A DNA stretch of 64,000 nucleotides from Saccharum officinarum (GCA_020631735.1 CM036199.1:23043553-23107552); one strand, 5' to 3'; counted from the first letter of the stretch, positions 30,683 through 43,541 are shown. Translations and numbers: made by a program. Notes: generated by a model from the letters alone, not told the origin.

Positions 30683-33600
30683 AAGAGCAGTTCTGCTGCC
30701 TCTACATCAACATGCACCATCGTTGTCAAGGCAGCAGTTCTACGACAATGTCAAAGGCCCTACGCGGTATGTATCTACTTACCACTACCCTACGCGGTAT
30801 ATGTGAAGTAGATCAATTGGCATCGATGATTGAAGCACAACCTTATTATGACTTTTATAAGGTATATGAGCTCTCTGAATCCTGTAGACCTTAGACTTAT
30901 TACCCTTGAGAAGCTTATATTTGTTTTTCCTAGCATAATAAATTTTTGAGATGAATGAATGGTTTGTATTTACTCTGAAATTTGCATATACCATAATCCT
31001 GAAAATGTTAGGATGCTTCTAAGAGTATTTTGTATAACCATCCACTATCTTTTTGCACTTTGCTACTTGTTTACATGTAGTAAACTCATACACACATGAT
31101 GATTCTGTAATAATAATATATGCATACCTTCATGAAGAAGGAATAGCTTGGATTTGTCCTGAATGACATAATTATATAGCATGGTCATTTATTAAATTCT
31201 AGTAGGATATTCTATTACCACTGAAGTGGTGGATAGTTTCTTATATTACTCTCAAAGAATGAGTATGTGACTAAGCTAAATTCCGAAGGCCTTATGGGAC
31301 TCGCTGAATGAGAAATTCTATAAGATATCCTACATTATGATTGCATAAAGCAAATTGAATTTTCAAGCTATATGACCATACGGGATATAGTGCTGCTCTA
31401 TGAAAAAAATACAACAAGCTTTGTGATTCAAAGTCAAAGAAGACGAGATGGTAAATAAGACTTTGTCTAATTTCAGAAGAAATGTTTCTTGAAATAGAAG
31501 GTCAAGAGCATTGAAGTACTAGAAGTATTCAAAATTATCATCTAGAATTACTCAATATCAAGTAGAAATTGAGTTAGAAATTTTAGATAGCATTATGAAT
31601 CAGGATATCTGACTTGCATATGTTGTACTCCTAGAAGGATTATGATTACATATCACAACTATGAAGTACAACAAGCATGAAGCTGCTAAATGTCAAGCAT
31701 ATAAAAGCTAAGACATGTAAGAATAGATAAGAATAAGAATTAGAATATATTTAAGGTTTTCTTGAAGAAGAACTTAAATCATGTGCTTAATTACATGTTT
31801 TGTCTTTAGAATGACTATCCTGAATTATTAGTGGTAGCGGCGCTTTAAATTTTAGTTCCCGTAAAATTAAGTGGATTTTAAATTCATAGAAGAGTTAATG
31901 GTTACTTTATTAGCTTGAAGACTAATATGAAGCATTTATATTCTTAGTTGCAATTGTTACTTGTAGTAATATGTGTAAATCTTACATGGAATGAATTATA
32001 GATTTATATGTTTCACATATAAACAATTGCCTATTTTTGCTTATATAAAAGTTTTGTATTAATTTTATCCACAAATTAAGAAGCCTCGGTTAACCATGAA
32101 GGTTATATTTTTTGTGCACTACTACATGTAAGTAGAAGGGAAACTGAATTTCTTAAAAGCTCACCACTCCTACATAAATATTAGTAAAGAAGCTATATTT
32201 GTAGATTGTAGCTACCTTGCACTTCCCCCATAATTGGATTGGCTAGCTAGTATGCTATGTCTATACAGTTCCCGTTGAACAAAGAAATATTTTGCTTTCA
32301 ATGCGTTGCATGCATAAGTAATATATTGGTCTATGGCCAAGTAGCCTAAGATCAGGGGGAGTTGCTTAAATTAAAATTAACTAAATGGAGAAGTGGCCCA
32401 CTTGAATGGGTTGAATTATAGTGGAAATTGAGTTAATAGATAAAACACTTAATGATGATTTGGGATTTATGAAGAAAAGACATTTGGTTGAAAAATTATA
32501 GAAGAAATTCCTTGTAAGTTTGAATGTTGCATATCTATACTTTTGAAGTATATGGTCCGTTTTTTATGTATGAGTAATTGGATCATTTTTTTGGTTAAAC
32601 AATAAAGAAGCTAGATAATGAAATAGTTTTTTGAACTACGATATGTGCAAATCAGGGGGAGAAAACCCCGGAGTTTACAGGAATGACGAACATTCTTTAT
32701 TGCACTTTATGTATTATAGCTCACTGCATAAAATGAATAATAACCCCCCGTATTTAAATATGTGCGTGAATATTTTCCATAAATTTTATCATAGTATATA
32801 TGAATGGGCCTCCACTTGTAGTTGGAGATACATGAATTTGATTATTTTAAACCCATGATAGTGGATATCTTTTGAAGTATGCTATTAAAGATCTAATGTT
32901 GGCATTAGGGGAAGAGAAAGCCTATGTTGAATGCTAAATATTATTTCTATGAAAGGAAAGTGATCTTAAGAGAAAATATTCCTTTAAGCTTCAAGCAGAA
33001 ATAGTATCACGCACTAAATCAAACAATTGTTTGACTAATGCTCTTGTGAAACATGAAGCGGAGCATATGCCAGATATATTTGAAATGAGAGGAGTAACTT
33101 GAAGTTATAGAAAAACCAGAAGTTATGTTTACTAGCAGTAAACTAAATGTTCTATATTATCAAGCTAAAATCTATGGGGACACCTATGGATTATAGTTTA
33201 GTGTACACTTGGTAAATAAAATAAGAACAAACTCATTCATTCTCATGAAGAGAACACCTCACGAAGAAGGTCAAGCACCTCATGAAGAGGATCATTATGA
33301 AGATAAAATCCAACACATAAGCGCGCATCATAGTGTTGGGTACGCAGAACAACAAATCATCTCTCGTTTAAGAAATAACAAAGAGATAGAGAATAATCTC
33401 ATATTATGAGAATATTGAGAGAAAATAATAGTTGTTGACAACACTACCTCTATAATTGCAAATGTTTCTCTTATGAGAACCCGGATCCGGAAAACAAAGT
33501 CCATGTCAAAGTCGCCTGTAGCGATTATATCGGGTCAATGAAGGAAGCAATTGAGGTTGAATCTCCTACTAAGAAGAAATAAATGTTCTGCTATGTCTCT

Positions 33601-35141
33601 GGCAAATAGAATGAATAAATATGAAATATGCAGTTAGTATGTGGATTCTGAAAATCCATATAGTTTCTGAAGAATATAAATCGTAACATATGGAAATTAA
33701 ATGTCATACTAAATATTAAGATGTCTAAGGTATTCCTGTAAGAATATTGAAGTCTCAAGAAGAGCATGTCTTAGAAGGAATACTCATCGAATGAATTTGT
33801 AGTGAATATTACTGTCTTATTGTGTATATCACATTATAATCTCATGTAGTGTAGAATATATCTAGAAGAGAATTATTATTCACTATAAATGAGAACACCC
33901 TTGAAGGATTTACCGGTTGATTCTTTAACACCATTGATCTCTGGAGTGAATATAGACTCGAGAGAAAGAAAATAAGAAATTTGAAGCACTATGAAGGTGC
34001 AAACACTCAGAAAGTGTATATCATAAAACTAGAAATTAAGTTTTGATACCCTCTAAATACCATAAAAGGTATAAGAATAATGGTGATTTTGGCAATTGAA
34101 TTATCCCCTACATGCCAAATGCAAGACTGCATTTATTATTTAGTGGTATAATCAAAGTCCTGAAGATTTGTACAACATATAATTTGAAAATCCACTAAGG
34201 AAGAATTATAAGTTTGATGCACTATCTAGAAGATATTGAATATTATAACTTATTTATCCCCATAATCCTCCAAAAGGATTTATTTTCCTGAAGAATAAAA
34301 TTTATTTGTTTTGCACAACTAATAAGTGGTCATTATGCATGAAGCACATTGCTCTTGTTTATACTCATATTATAATTCATTGAAGAATTATGAGCCAATT
34401 TTGAAAGATATAGTATTGTGGTATCATACCATTATTATGCACACATTTATGAAAAGTGTGTTTTGAACAATGAAGTTCAGAGGATGGCTTTATGAGGGGA
34501 AGCAATTTGATTAAATATACCTGGAAGGTAATTAAAACCACTAGAATTACAAAGATCAAGTAGATCATTTATGCTAAAATTTATGATAAAACCCTGAAGT
34601 TTATGCATAGATCATGAAGATCAATATCTATTCATCAAGGATAGAATATCATGAAGAATACATGACCAAGAAGGTTATATGTTGTACTCTTTTTTTCTAT
34701 GTGAGTTTTTACTTGAAGGTTTCTCACACAAGGTTTTTAATGAGACAACATGTGCAATGCAATTAATGAATGTGATGTACTCTTTTCTCCGAGAACCGTT
34801 TTTCTCACTGGGTTTTCGGATGGAGTTTTTAACGAGGCATATGCATATCGTGGTAATCGCCTAAGGGGGAGTGTTATAAAATATAAGGATTCTATCTTAG
34901 AAGGAAAGGAGAAGGAGGAATCCTAATCCTAGTTTATTTGTATGTGGGCTTTTACCGAAACTCTTAGGCCTTGACAGGACTATATATACGTGGGAGCTCT
35001 ATGTTGTAATTATCAATATTCAAAGGAATAAAGAATAGTCTCCCTATCTCTTGTGTCTATGTGTTCTACTTTTATCTACTATATTGATCATGAGAGACGG
35101 AGAGAAAAATGTTCTAACCGCTAGCAACATGTTTTATAACA
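30683..35141 (+). mobile_element. AT-rich LTR element without recognisable coding, 3' LTR 34872-35141
   Basis: A purine tract AAGGGGGAG (34863-34871) precedes a 270-bp LTR that starts TGTTATAAAA and ends TTTTATAACA, perfect 10-bp inverted ends. A TATATATA-like box and AATAAAG lie inside. The 4.2-kb interior is very AT-rich, has G-rich tracts (about 32352, 32651) and shows no RT, integrase or gag. No matching 5' LTR is found near 30700. It could be the 3' part of a decayed Copia element or a LARD-type non-autonomous element. The left boundary is approximate. Confidence 0.6.
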
Positions 35142-35615
35142 AAAATAACATCCACCCACAGTCAAAATCCCTATCCAAGCTCCTCTGTGACCGTTGTTCG
35201 TTTCACACCCAAGTGCTCTCGTCAGCGCACAGCGGTACGCCGGTCGCCGATGACGGCGCACCCCTGTTGCATTGGTGTTGCATTGTGGCTTCAGCGTAGA
35301 GAGCTAGCTCGCGGAGGAAGCAAGGGCAGAGGATCGATCCGCATTGCTGTAGATCACCTTGCTTTAATTTGGCGCACATGAGCCAGCATAGAGGAACGTG
35401 AACTACAGCTACCCGGATCCTCTGCCCTCAGCTTCTTCCGCGAGCTAGCTCTCATACACTGAAGCCGCAGTGCAACACCGCCGCAGCAGCAGCTGTGCAC
35501 CGCCAGCAGCACCGTGTGCCTCCACTGCCGCCGCCGTGCGCTGCCGAGAGCATTTGGGTGTGGAACGAATGGAGGAGCTAGGCTAGACATTTTTACCACA
35601 GGTGGAAGTTATTTT
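35142..35615. repeat. Foldback (hairpin) element, unit 1
   Basis: The two halves are inverted repeats. The left arm from AAAATAACATCCACCCACAG, through GTTTCACACCCAAGTGCTCT and GAGCTAGCTCGCGGAGGAAG, is mirrored by the right arm, through CTTCCGCGAGCTAGCTCTC and AGAGCATTTGGGTGTGGAAC, to GGTGGAAGTTATTTT. Arms are about 210-220 bp with a short loop (about 35365-35395). No coding is seen; the flanking TTTGGGGCCGTTTGG recurs after unit 2. Confidence 0.85.
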
Positions 35616-36024
35616 GGGGCCGTTTGGTTGATGGAATCGGTTCCGATTCTTCTGAGAATCCCTTGGAACGGCACCAAATAGGCTACGAGCGAATTGCTTC
35701 AGCCGAGGAACATTTCACGTATTCTGCTTGCGTTTCTAAAATGGCTGGAGGACGGTTTCATACCGATTCTTTTTCGTTTCTCCTGCCTCGCGTGTGTACT
35801 ATCAGAATCTAGCATCCCCATGACTATGCAGGCGCGAGATCTGAGAATTTCTAGTTCTAGGTCCATCCATTTGGTGGGGGAGATTCGATTCAAGTTCCTG
35901 GAGCTTTATCGGGGCGGAGGGAGGGACAGACGGACGATGTTGGTGCGGAGGAAGGACAGGCGCCGGCCTGCCGGGATGCAAAACCAAAACTGATACAGTG
36001 CCTCCCAGCCCAAGCCTACCAGTC

Positions 36025-36471
36025 AAAATAACATCCACCCGCAGTCAAAATCCCTATCCTAGCTCCTCCGTGACCATTGTTCGTTTCACATCCAAGTGTT
36101 CTCGTCAGCGCAGGCTGTTGCGTTGGTGTTGCACTGCACTGCAGCTTCAGCGCAAAGAGCTAGCTCGTGGAGGAAGCTAGGGCAGAGGATCGATCCGTGT
36201 TGCTGTAGATCACGTTGCTTTAATTTGGCGCACATGAGCCAGCGTAGAGGAACGTGATCTACAGCAACCCGGATTCTTTGCCCTCAGCTTCCTCCGCGAG
36301 CTAGCTCCCGTGCACTAAAGCCACAGTGCAACACCGCCGCAGCAGCAGCTGTGCACCGCCAGCAGCACCGTGTGCCTCCACCGCCGCCGCCGTGCGCTGC
36401 CAAGAGCATTTGGGTGTGGAACGAATGGAGGAGCCAGGTTAGACATTTTGACCATGGGTGGATGTTATTTT
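36025..36471. repeat. Foldback (hairpin) element, unit 2
   Basis: A second copy of the 35142 palindrome. The following 190 bp are also repeated (35616-35812 against 36472-36665: GGAATC...GATTCTTC...GAGAATCCCTTGGAA...CTATCAGAATCTAGC), so the duplicated unit is larger than the hairpin. The intervening 35813-36024 is single copy with no gene seen. Confidence 0.85.
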
Positions 36472-36665
36472 GGGGCCATTTGCTTGATGGAATCAAGTCT
36501 GATTCTTCCGAGAATCCCTTGGAATGACACCAAACGGGCTACGAGCGAATCGCTTCAGCCGAGAAACGTTTCACGTATTTTGCTTGCATTCCTGAATCGG
36601 CCGGAGGACGGTTTTGTACCTATTCTTTTTCATTTCTCTTGCCTCTTGTGCTATCAGAATCTAGC

Positions 36666-37240
36666 GTACCAGCCAAACGGTTCCAAAAGGTGATTGTGAT
36701 TCACCTCATGGAACGTTTTTTTAGAGAATCTAGATCCAAAACGTTTCTATGACAATTTGGACTCCTACAAAACACACCCTTTGATTGGTAGGCTTGGGCT
36801 AACCGGGACACTACACGTGTCTATGTGGGTTTGCTTAGTCAAGACCACGGTGACAGAAACTACCGTCCAAACCGCTAGAGGTAAAGAAAAAAAAACGGTT
36901 TTAATAGTTGCAGGTGAGAAGATTTCTAGTTTTATAAATCAGTGACGAAAATTGGACGACCATGTGGAGAAATTCACCATAAAAATACTAACATTAATCT
37001 ATATAAAAATTTGTAGTTCTCATTTTTTGAGAAGTCAAACAGTTTCGAGTTTGACTAAATCTATATAAAAAATACTAACATTAATTATAACAAATAAATG
37101 TCATTAGATTAGTCATGAAGTATATTTTCATAGTTAATATATTTGAAGACATAAATGTTGATACTATTTTCTAAAATTTAGTGAAACTTACATTTCGAAT
37201 CTAGAATTGCATTCTTTTTTGATGGAGGGAGTAGGTCAAG
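36666..37240. other. Noncoding stretch of pseudogene C intron with MITE-like end
   Basis: AGCCAAACGGTTCC at about 36669 complements GGCCGTTTGGTTG near 35618 and may be the far end of a composite element. About 37010-37236 is AT-rich and ends GATGGAGGGAGTA, a Stowaway-type terminus with a decayed opposite end. No gene is seen. Confidence 0.45.
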
Positions 37241-37249
37241 AAGTTCTCC

Positions 37250-37633
37250 ACTAGGTGGGGTTCACATTATATATCTTGCACTCGGAATTTTATTGTTAGC
37301 GATCTTGTTAATTTTGCCAGGATTGTTTTGGCTGAGGGGGAAAAAGAACATTACTACGTTAATGTGAAGTAACTGTGGATCATTAATCCAGATGACTGTG
37401 GACACACTCAACATTTATTTTAAGAAAACGCTAAATATACATGAGAGTCTCACTAGTTTCTACCACAAACAACTATTTAAATGAGCGAAATGACCATTTA
37501 AACAGTACGAATGGGTGATAAAACTGAAACAATGTTTGTTGGAGGCACTAGGCCAGTGGAAGGAAGGTCGTAGGGCTGAACTCATGATACCATGATGGAA
37601 TAAAATTTTGTTACAAGCAAAATACGTGCTGCA
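37250..37633 (+). pseudogene. Intron 1 remnant of pseudogene C
   Basis: It aligns with 4330-4800 of copy A (GGACACACTCAACATTTATT, CATTTAAACAGTACGAATGG), showing that everything between exon 1 and here is inserted. The remnant resumes at 40463 after the CACTA element. Confidence 0.75.
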
Positions 37634-38159
37634 CACTACCGGATTCGCCTTCTTTGCCGACTGCTGAAAGCAGTCGGCAAAGGCATGATTGCAGTCGGCA
37701 AAGAATCCACATGGCAGGCGACAAAGGCCAGGTGGCAAAGATCCAGGCGGCAAAGACCACCTTTGCCACCTGCCACGGCTAGACAGTCGGCAATGGCTTT
37801 GCCGACTGCCATGTAGGCAGTCGGCAAATGGAACTCGCACCGTCGTCAGATGACGGTGTGCGTTCCCTTTGCCGATTGCCTAGGTGGCAGTCGGCAAAGG
37901 TTTATTTTTTCCTTTTTTTATCTGCAAAACCTTTGTCGACTGCCTGGGGTGGCCGTCGGTAAATTTTTCCTTTTTTTGTTTTGCTCTGCAGGCAAAGCCT
38001 TTGCCAACAGTCACCACCAGGGGCAGTCGGCAAAGCTGGGATTTTTGCAGCTAGGTTCTTAGCTTTGCCGACTGCAAGGCAGTCGGCAAAGCTAGGAGAT
38101 GTGTTTTTTTTTGCTCTTTTTGCCGCTTTGCCTCATGTATCGCAGCAACCAAAGCATAT

Positions 38160-38230
38160 ATATGTATATATAACAGAAATCCACATATATATCACAGAAA
38201 TCCACATATATATCACACAAATCCACAAAT
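38160..38230 (+). repeat. Short tandem repeat, about 21 bp x 3
   Basis: AGAAATCCACATATATATCAC-type units occur inside the CACTA element. Nearby 38240-38400 has loose repeats of AACATCCATCATCCAACA. Confidence 0.8.
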
Positions 38231-38649
38231 AATCCATAACCACAACATCCATCATCTATCAAGTCGCACGAATGCAACATCCAACATCCAACAAGTCGCA
38301 CAAGTCCAACATCCATCATCCAACATCCAACAAAGTAGCAAAGGGGTCCAACATAACAAAGTAACAACATCCATCATCCAACAACATGAAGGCACCGAGC
38401 CACTCACTCGCCCTACGACCAGTCGCCACCACCGTGGTGTGAGGAGCTCCCTGTCGGCCACGAAGACCACCTAGATGGTCCAACCTGCAGCGCGCTGTAC
38501 CCCCACCCGAGCTGTGGAGAAACGCTAGGACTCGGGCCAACCGTCGACCCGTGCTATGGAGAAGGTCCATTTGTCAGAGTCGGGTTTGAACCCGCCGACT
38601 GCAGCTGTACAGAGAAGTGATCTTATTAGTACCTAAGGGATGGCCGCAC

Positions 38650-39915
38650 AAGCGAAAACAATAGACAGGCTGCTAGAAACTCACCGGAGTCCTTACAGGG
38701 CAAAGATCAGGGAGTGGAGGGAGAACAACCGGGGGTGGAGTGAACATCACTTGCAACGGAGGGGGTATGTAGTTAGGGATCTCCAGGCCCTGAAAGTAGC
38801 TGGAAATCGACGAGGCGAACTCCGTCATCTGACGCTGGGAGTGCTGCTGGAAAGCTAGCATCGCCTACCGATGGGCCTCCTGTTGGGCCGCCAGCTGCTG
38901 CCGATGGGCCTCTTCTCGGGCCGCCTCTCTTGTCTGTTGGGCCTCCTGTTGGGCCCGCATCTCTTCCAGCTGGGCCTGCAATATTACACAAGCGATGTTT
39001 AAACAATGCATAAGGATTCGGTAACATATGTAAAACCAATGAACGACGAATAGTTACCTGAACCGCTGCCATCATCTGTGTGGAGCTTGGCCACCGAGGT
39101 TGCATAGGGACGTCGGAGGAGGTACCGGCACTGCTGCCCGAACGACGAACCTCACGAAGGGAGGGAACGGTGGCCAGGTCGATGACGTTGTGGGCAATAA
39201 AGTACTTGCCGTGCTACTTCCCTCCTCCCGTCCTCATCAGGATGTCCGTATCGAGGGGCTCGGTCGACGGGTCGTAGTCGGCACCATGGCGCGTGCGAAC
39301 CGCCTCGGTGTACTGGACCACCTTGTCGTAGACGTTCTGGTTGGTGATGGCGTCGGGCCCCCTCGCCGGGTCATAGACGTTCTCCGGATCTGTCGCCTTG
39401 CCCTGGTGAGACAGGATGTAGCCTGTGAACTCGTTGATCATCTGGCCGTCATACGACTGGGTCTGCGAAGAAAACACAAGGATGATTACACGTAATGAGA
39501 ATGAATGACTTAATAAATGAATAAATAAACAAATCAGTGTGAAGGGTACCCATGTGTCCATGTACTCTCCAAGGGAGCGGCTCCCTTGGTGGTGTGACGG
39601 CCCCGCCTTTCCCTTGGCATATCCGGATTTCTTCCTGCGCGTCTCGTACGCCTCCGGCGTTCTCCACCTGTCCACAATCGCCTCCCAGCAGTCCATGTGC
39701 ATTTTGCACCAATCAGCAGGATACTGCATTACAACGTGCATTTGGGTGAGTAAGAAGATGAATCAGAATGGAATCAGAATTATTGTTTCCTACTTACGAG
39801 CATGTAGGCCTCCCTGGGCATGTCGGTTTCGGGCCACAGGATCATCTTCCTGGCGTTCGTCTTGTCTAGCTTCTCCTTGAGGATGTTGGCGTGGTACTCC
39901 AACATGAATATCATT
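38650..39915 (-). CDS. CACTA TNP1-like protein (plant Transposase_24 type)
   Basis: Likely exons, reading down the minus strand: about 39915-39798 (EYHANILKEKLDKTNARKM...WPETDMPREAYML), about 39724-39549 (CWEAIVDRW, HHQGSRSLGEYMDTW), 39462-39058 (TQSYDGQMINEFTGYILSHQ, GGGKHGKYFIAHNVID) and 38975-about 38690 (Glu/Gln-rich coiled-coil-like segment with repeated QQEA, then a Pro-rich tail). Motifs and order match the Ptta/En/Spm protein family encoded next to TNP2 in CACTA elements. Junctions have GT-AG and the frame is open in all four exons. Flanking exons were not defined, so it is partial; the role in transposition is known only for the family. Confidence 0.75.
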
Positions 39916-40662
39916 TTTCAAATGGGTAAGTTTCATTATTTCATGCACCTGCAGTTCAAACTTGGATTATACGGGGAAAATTCAAGGAAACAAAAGAAAT
40001 CAACGAAATATAGCAAAACAGCTCAGAAAATCACGAAACTTCTCGAGGTATCATGTTATCACATGTGGAGGCTAGGAAAAGAATTTGAGGAAGTTTGGAG
40101 CAAGTGGCGACGTCAAACGTACAAGACCTAGACTCATAAGGCAAAGAAAAAAAACACAAAAAAATCTTTGCCGACTGCCAAACGGTGGGGCAGTCGGCAA
40201 AGAAGACGGCGACGGGCGCCGTCTCGGCCCCCAGCAAGATGTGCCGACTGCTTCCCTTCGCCGACTGCCGGCAGTCGGCAAAGATAGTCTTTGCTGACTG
40301 CCCAACTTCGCCAGCTGCCCGAAGTCGGCTTTGCCGACTGCCAGTCTTTACCGCCTGCCGCAGCTAGGGCAGTCGGAAAAGATAACCTTTGCCGACTGCC
40401 CTGGCCTTGGCAGTCGGCACAGATCTCGTCAGTCGGCAATGGCCCTGTTTCCCGTAGTGGTACATATATAATCGCCAAAAAATGTGTTCTATATAGCCAT
40501 ATAGGACAAAACCCTGAAGGGACAACATGAAACCTATCCTTATCGAAACCTATCCTTATCGAAACCGTCTAATGGGATGGATGCCTCTATTTAGCTAATG
40601 AAAATATCACCAATGTCATCCTTATCTTTTCTTGCTTTCTTCATATTGGGATGCCTAGCTAA

Positions 40663-40788
<126 letters not shown>

Positions 40789-40818
40789 TAGGAATAATTT
40801 TGCATAACTCCTAGATGT

Positions 40819-40918
40819 NNNNNNNNNNNNNNNNNNNNNNNNNNNNNNNNNNNNNNNNNNNNNNNNNNNNNNNNNNNNNNNNNNNNNNNNNNNNNNNNNN
40901 NNNNNNNNNNNNNNNNNN
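40819..40918. other. Assembly gap, exactly 100 N
   Basis: A run of exactly 100 N is a conventional placeholder for a gap of unknown length. The left side is copy C intron 2; the right side is Copia gag. The two sides are not continuous, so order and distance across the gap are assumptions of the assembly. Confidence 0.97.
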
Positions 40919-41447
40919 TCTTCAAGATAGGCAAACTTCTTAGGTAAGTTCATCAAGAACTTATGTGAGAAGTCCTTAATCCTTGACATCTTCTCCTAGG
41001 CTTCTTGAGATCTTATTGACAATTAACTTGTAGCCTATAGAATATCTCCGGTATGGACTCATCATCCTTTATCTTAAAGCTTGCAAACTTATCCTTGAGC
41101 ATATAGAGCTTGGCACTCTTTACCGTTGAAGTGCCCTCATATGTTTCCTCTAATCTTGTCCATACTTCACTTGCCATCTCAAGATCCTTGATTTGCTCAA
41201 AGACCTTTGCATCAATCCCATTATATAGAGTATTGAGAGCCATAGTGTTGCATTGGTTGTTGATGCGATCATTGTTGGTAAGATTGTCAGGATCAATGAT
41301 AGCATAATCATGGTGTGTCACCTTCCAAACGTTCTCATGAATAGAGCCAAGATATTGCTTCATCTTTCTTTTCCAATGATCAAAAGATGTGACACCATCA
41401 AAGAATGGAGGCTTGTCCCCGACATGGTTGAACATAACTTGAGCCAT
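40919..41447 (-). pseudogene. Copia gag N-terminal fragment
   Basis: Starting at the ATG at 41447: FFDGVTSFDHWKRKMKQYLG, VWTRLEETYEGT and FASFKIKDDESIPEIF are capsid-type gag motifs. The frame stops at about 41013 and continues shifted (DFSHKFLMNLPKKFAYL) to the gap. It is truncated and cannot act alone. Confidence 0.85.
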
Positions 41448-43536
41448 CTTACACCGAGGTTGTTAAGCCTTGAAAACGGTGACCACGGCTCTGATACCAC
41501 TTGAAAGGTCTTGATGGCTAGAGGGGGGTGAATAGCCTTTTAAAATTTTCTACAAAGACAAGCTAAACAAGTTTATCAATATAACAAATAGCGAGATGCG
41601 AGTTTTGCTTAGCCTACGGGGTGTTTTGCAAGCCACCTAACCAATTCACAATTCTAGTATTTGCACTCAACCGCACAAGTCAAACCGAGAAGGTAACTCC
41701 AACTACAACTAGAAAGCTACACAAAGAGCTACTCTAGCAAAGCTAACTAGCTAGCAAAGATAACTAAGAAGGTAATACGAAGTTAAGTTAGAAGAGTTTC
41801 ACCGAGGGGCAAAGTATTGAGCCAACCAATATGATCAACAATGAATACCAAGATAACCGAAACACGGGATCAATCAATCACAATATGAAAGTGATGACAC
41901 GAAGATTTATCCCGAGGTTCACGTGCTTGCCGGCACGCTAGTCCACGTTGTGTCCCTCTTCACCATATGGTTCGGTGGCTAATCGGTCTCACACCGAGCC
42001 TCTCAAAAGGCGCCACAAGAACCTACCAAATGGCAAAAGGTTGTAATGACACGAGCAATTTACTAACATTGCCTTTGGTGCTTCGCCGAGGTAGGCACAA
42101 ACCCCTCACAATCACCGGAGGTGGCCAAGAACAATCACCAACTCTTGCTAACACCTCCAAGCTGCTCCAAGCCGTCTAGGTGGCGGCAACCACCAAGAGA
42201 AATAAGAATCCCGCAACAAATCAACCACCAAGTGCCAACTAGATGCAATCTCACAATAAATGCACTTGGATCACTCAATCTCACTTCGAATATGCAAAGA
42301 AGCAAGAGAGATGAGTGGGAGGGGAGTTGCTTAGCTCAAAGTACTCACAAGTATGTCAAATGTTCAAGAGAGGGAGCCTTGAGCCGGCCAACGAGTATTT
42401 ATAGACGTACCCCTTCGAATAGAGCCGTTAGAAACTTAAACAGCCGAAATCATGCTGACCGGACGCGCTGGTCTAACTGACCGGACGCGCCGGTTGCACA
42501 ACGGCTAAAACACGAAGCACTGACCGGACGCGCTGGTCCAACTGACCGGACACGTCGGTCGCACAACGGCTAAGTCACGAAGCACTGACCGGACACGCTG
42601 GTCCACTGACTGGACGCGCCGGTCGCACAACGGCTATCTGCGAAGCAACGACCGGACGTGCTTGACGCGCAGACTGGACTCGCTGCAAACGACCGGACGC
42701 GCTGGTCCCATGACTGACCGAACGCGCTGGTCAAGTCTGAGCAGCGCACGACAAAACAATGACCGGACGCGCTGGAGAAAATGACCGGACGCGACAGTGC
42801 CAGCGTCCGATTAGAGTCCAGTAAGCTCCCTGAACGACCGGACGCGTCCGATCGACTGTGACCAGACGCGCTTCGCGTTCGATCATCAAACTAAAATACA
42901 CGCAGACACTGAACACTGACCGGACGCGTCCGGTCATGCAAAGACCGCGTCCGGTCACCTCTGTGACCTCCGTTCGCTTCTGTTTCTTTTTTGACTTCCG
43001 GCGTAATGGAAAATAGTCGTTTCAACTCCTCGAAAACGCCTGAATCCCGCCTCGCAAGCTCGACGGGAGGGAGAGAGGACCCCAAACCCTCTCTACTGTA
43101 CAAATTCCACCGCTTTGCAAAACGTGCTAACACTACCAAGTGATCTCGTCATGTGTGAGTGTGTTAGCATTTTCACAATCATTTTTCGAGGCTATATTAG
43201 TTCTATCTAAATCCATATGATTATGAAATGCACAACTAGAGGCACTTAGGAGTTCAATAGCCGCGTCAATCCCCTCTTTATAGTACGGCTATCTATCCTA
43301 TAATGTAACCACACCCACTAGGTGTCTTGGTTACTAAAACACAACCCTTAAGCATATACCTTTGCCTTGATCACGTAGGGGTGTGTCCAAATCCAAGTGT
43401 GGCCATCATGATCACACATGTCCATCTTGCCACCAACCTTGGAATGTACTAATACTCATATGCTACATACAACTTAGGCATATGATTAGTACTTAGGCAT
43501 TGTCACTAATTACCAACACCAAACATAGGACTTTCA
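40919..43536 (-). mobile_element. 5' end of a second Sirevirus-like Copia family (LTR 41502-43536)
   Basis: Minus strand: a 2.03-kb 5' LTR runs from 43536 (TGAAAGTCCTATG) to 41502 (GACCTTTCA), then PBS at 41488-41499 (TGGTATCAGAGC), then the gag N-terminus. It resembles the 12694-22925 element in layout and in its CCGGACGCG-rich LTR (about 42450-42950), but the sequence differs enough to be another family. The rest of the element is in or beyond the N gap. Confidence 0.9.
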
Positions 43537-43541
43537 CCGAC

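Larger units (their letters stand above)
37634..40459 (-). mobile_element. CACTA transposon (2.8 kb) in pseudogene C
   Basis: The termini are CACTACCGGATTCG at 37634 and CCCGTAGTG ending at 40459, flanked by GCA/GTA (an imperfect 3-bp duplication). Both ends have dense subterminal repeats TTTGCCGACTGC and GCAGTCGGCAAAG (about 37650-38095 and 40165-40445). It carries a TNP1-like gene on the minus strand but no TNP2-type transposase, so it is probably non-autonomous. Confidence 0.93.

Noticed and set aside
37640..38095. Regular repeats of TTTGCCGACTGC considered as a CRISPR-like array
   Set aside because: Spacing is irregular, units occur in both orientations, and they sit just inside CACTA termini, as subterminal repeats do.
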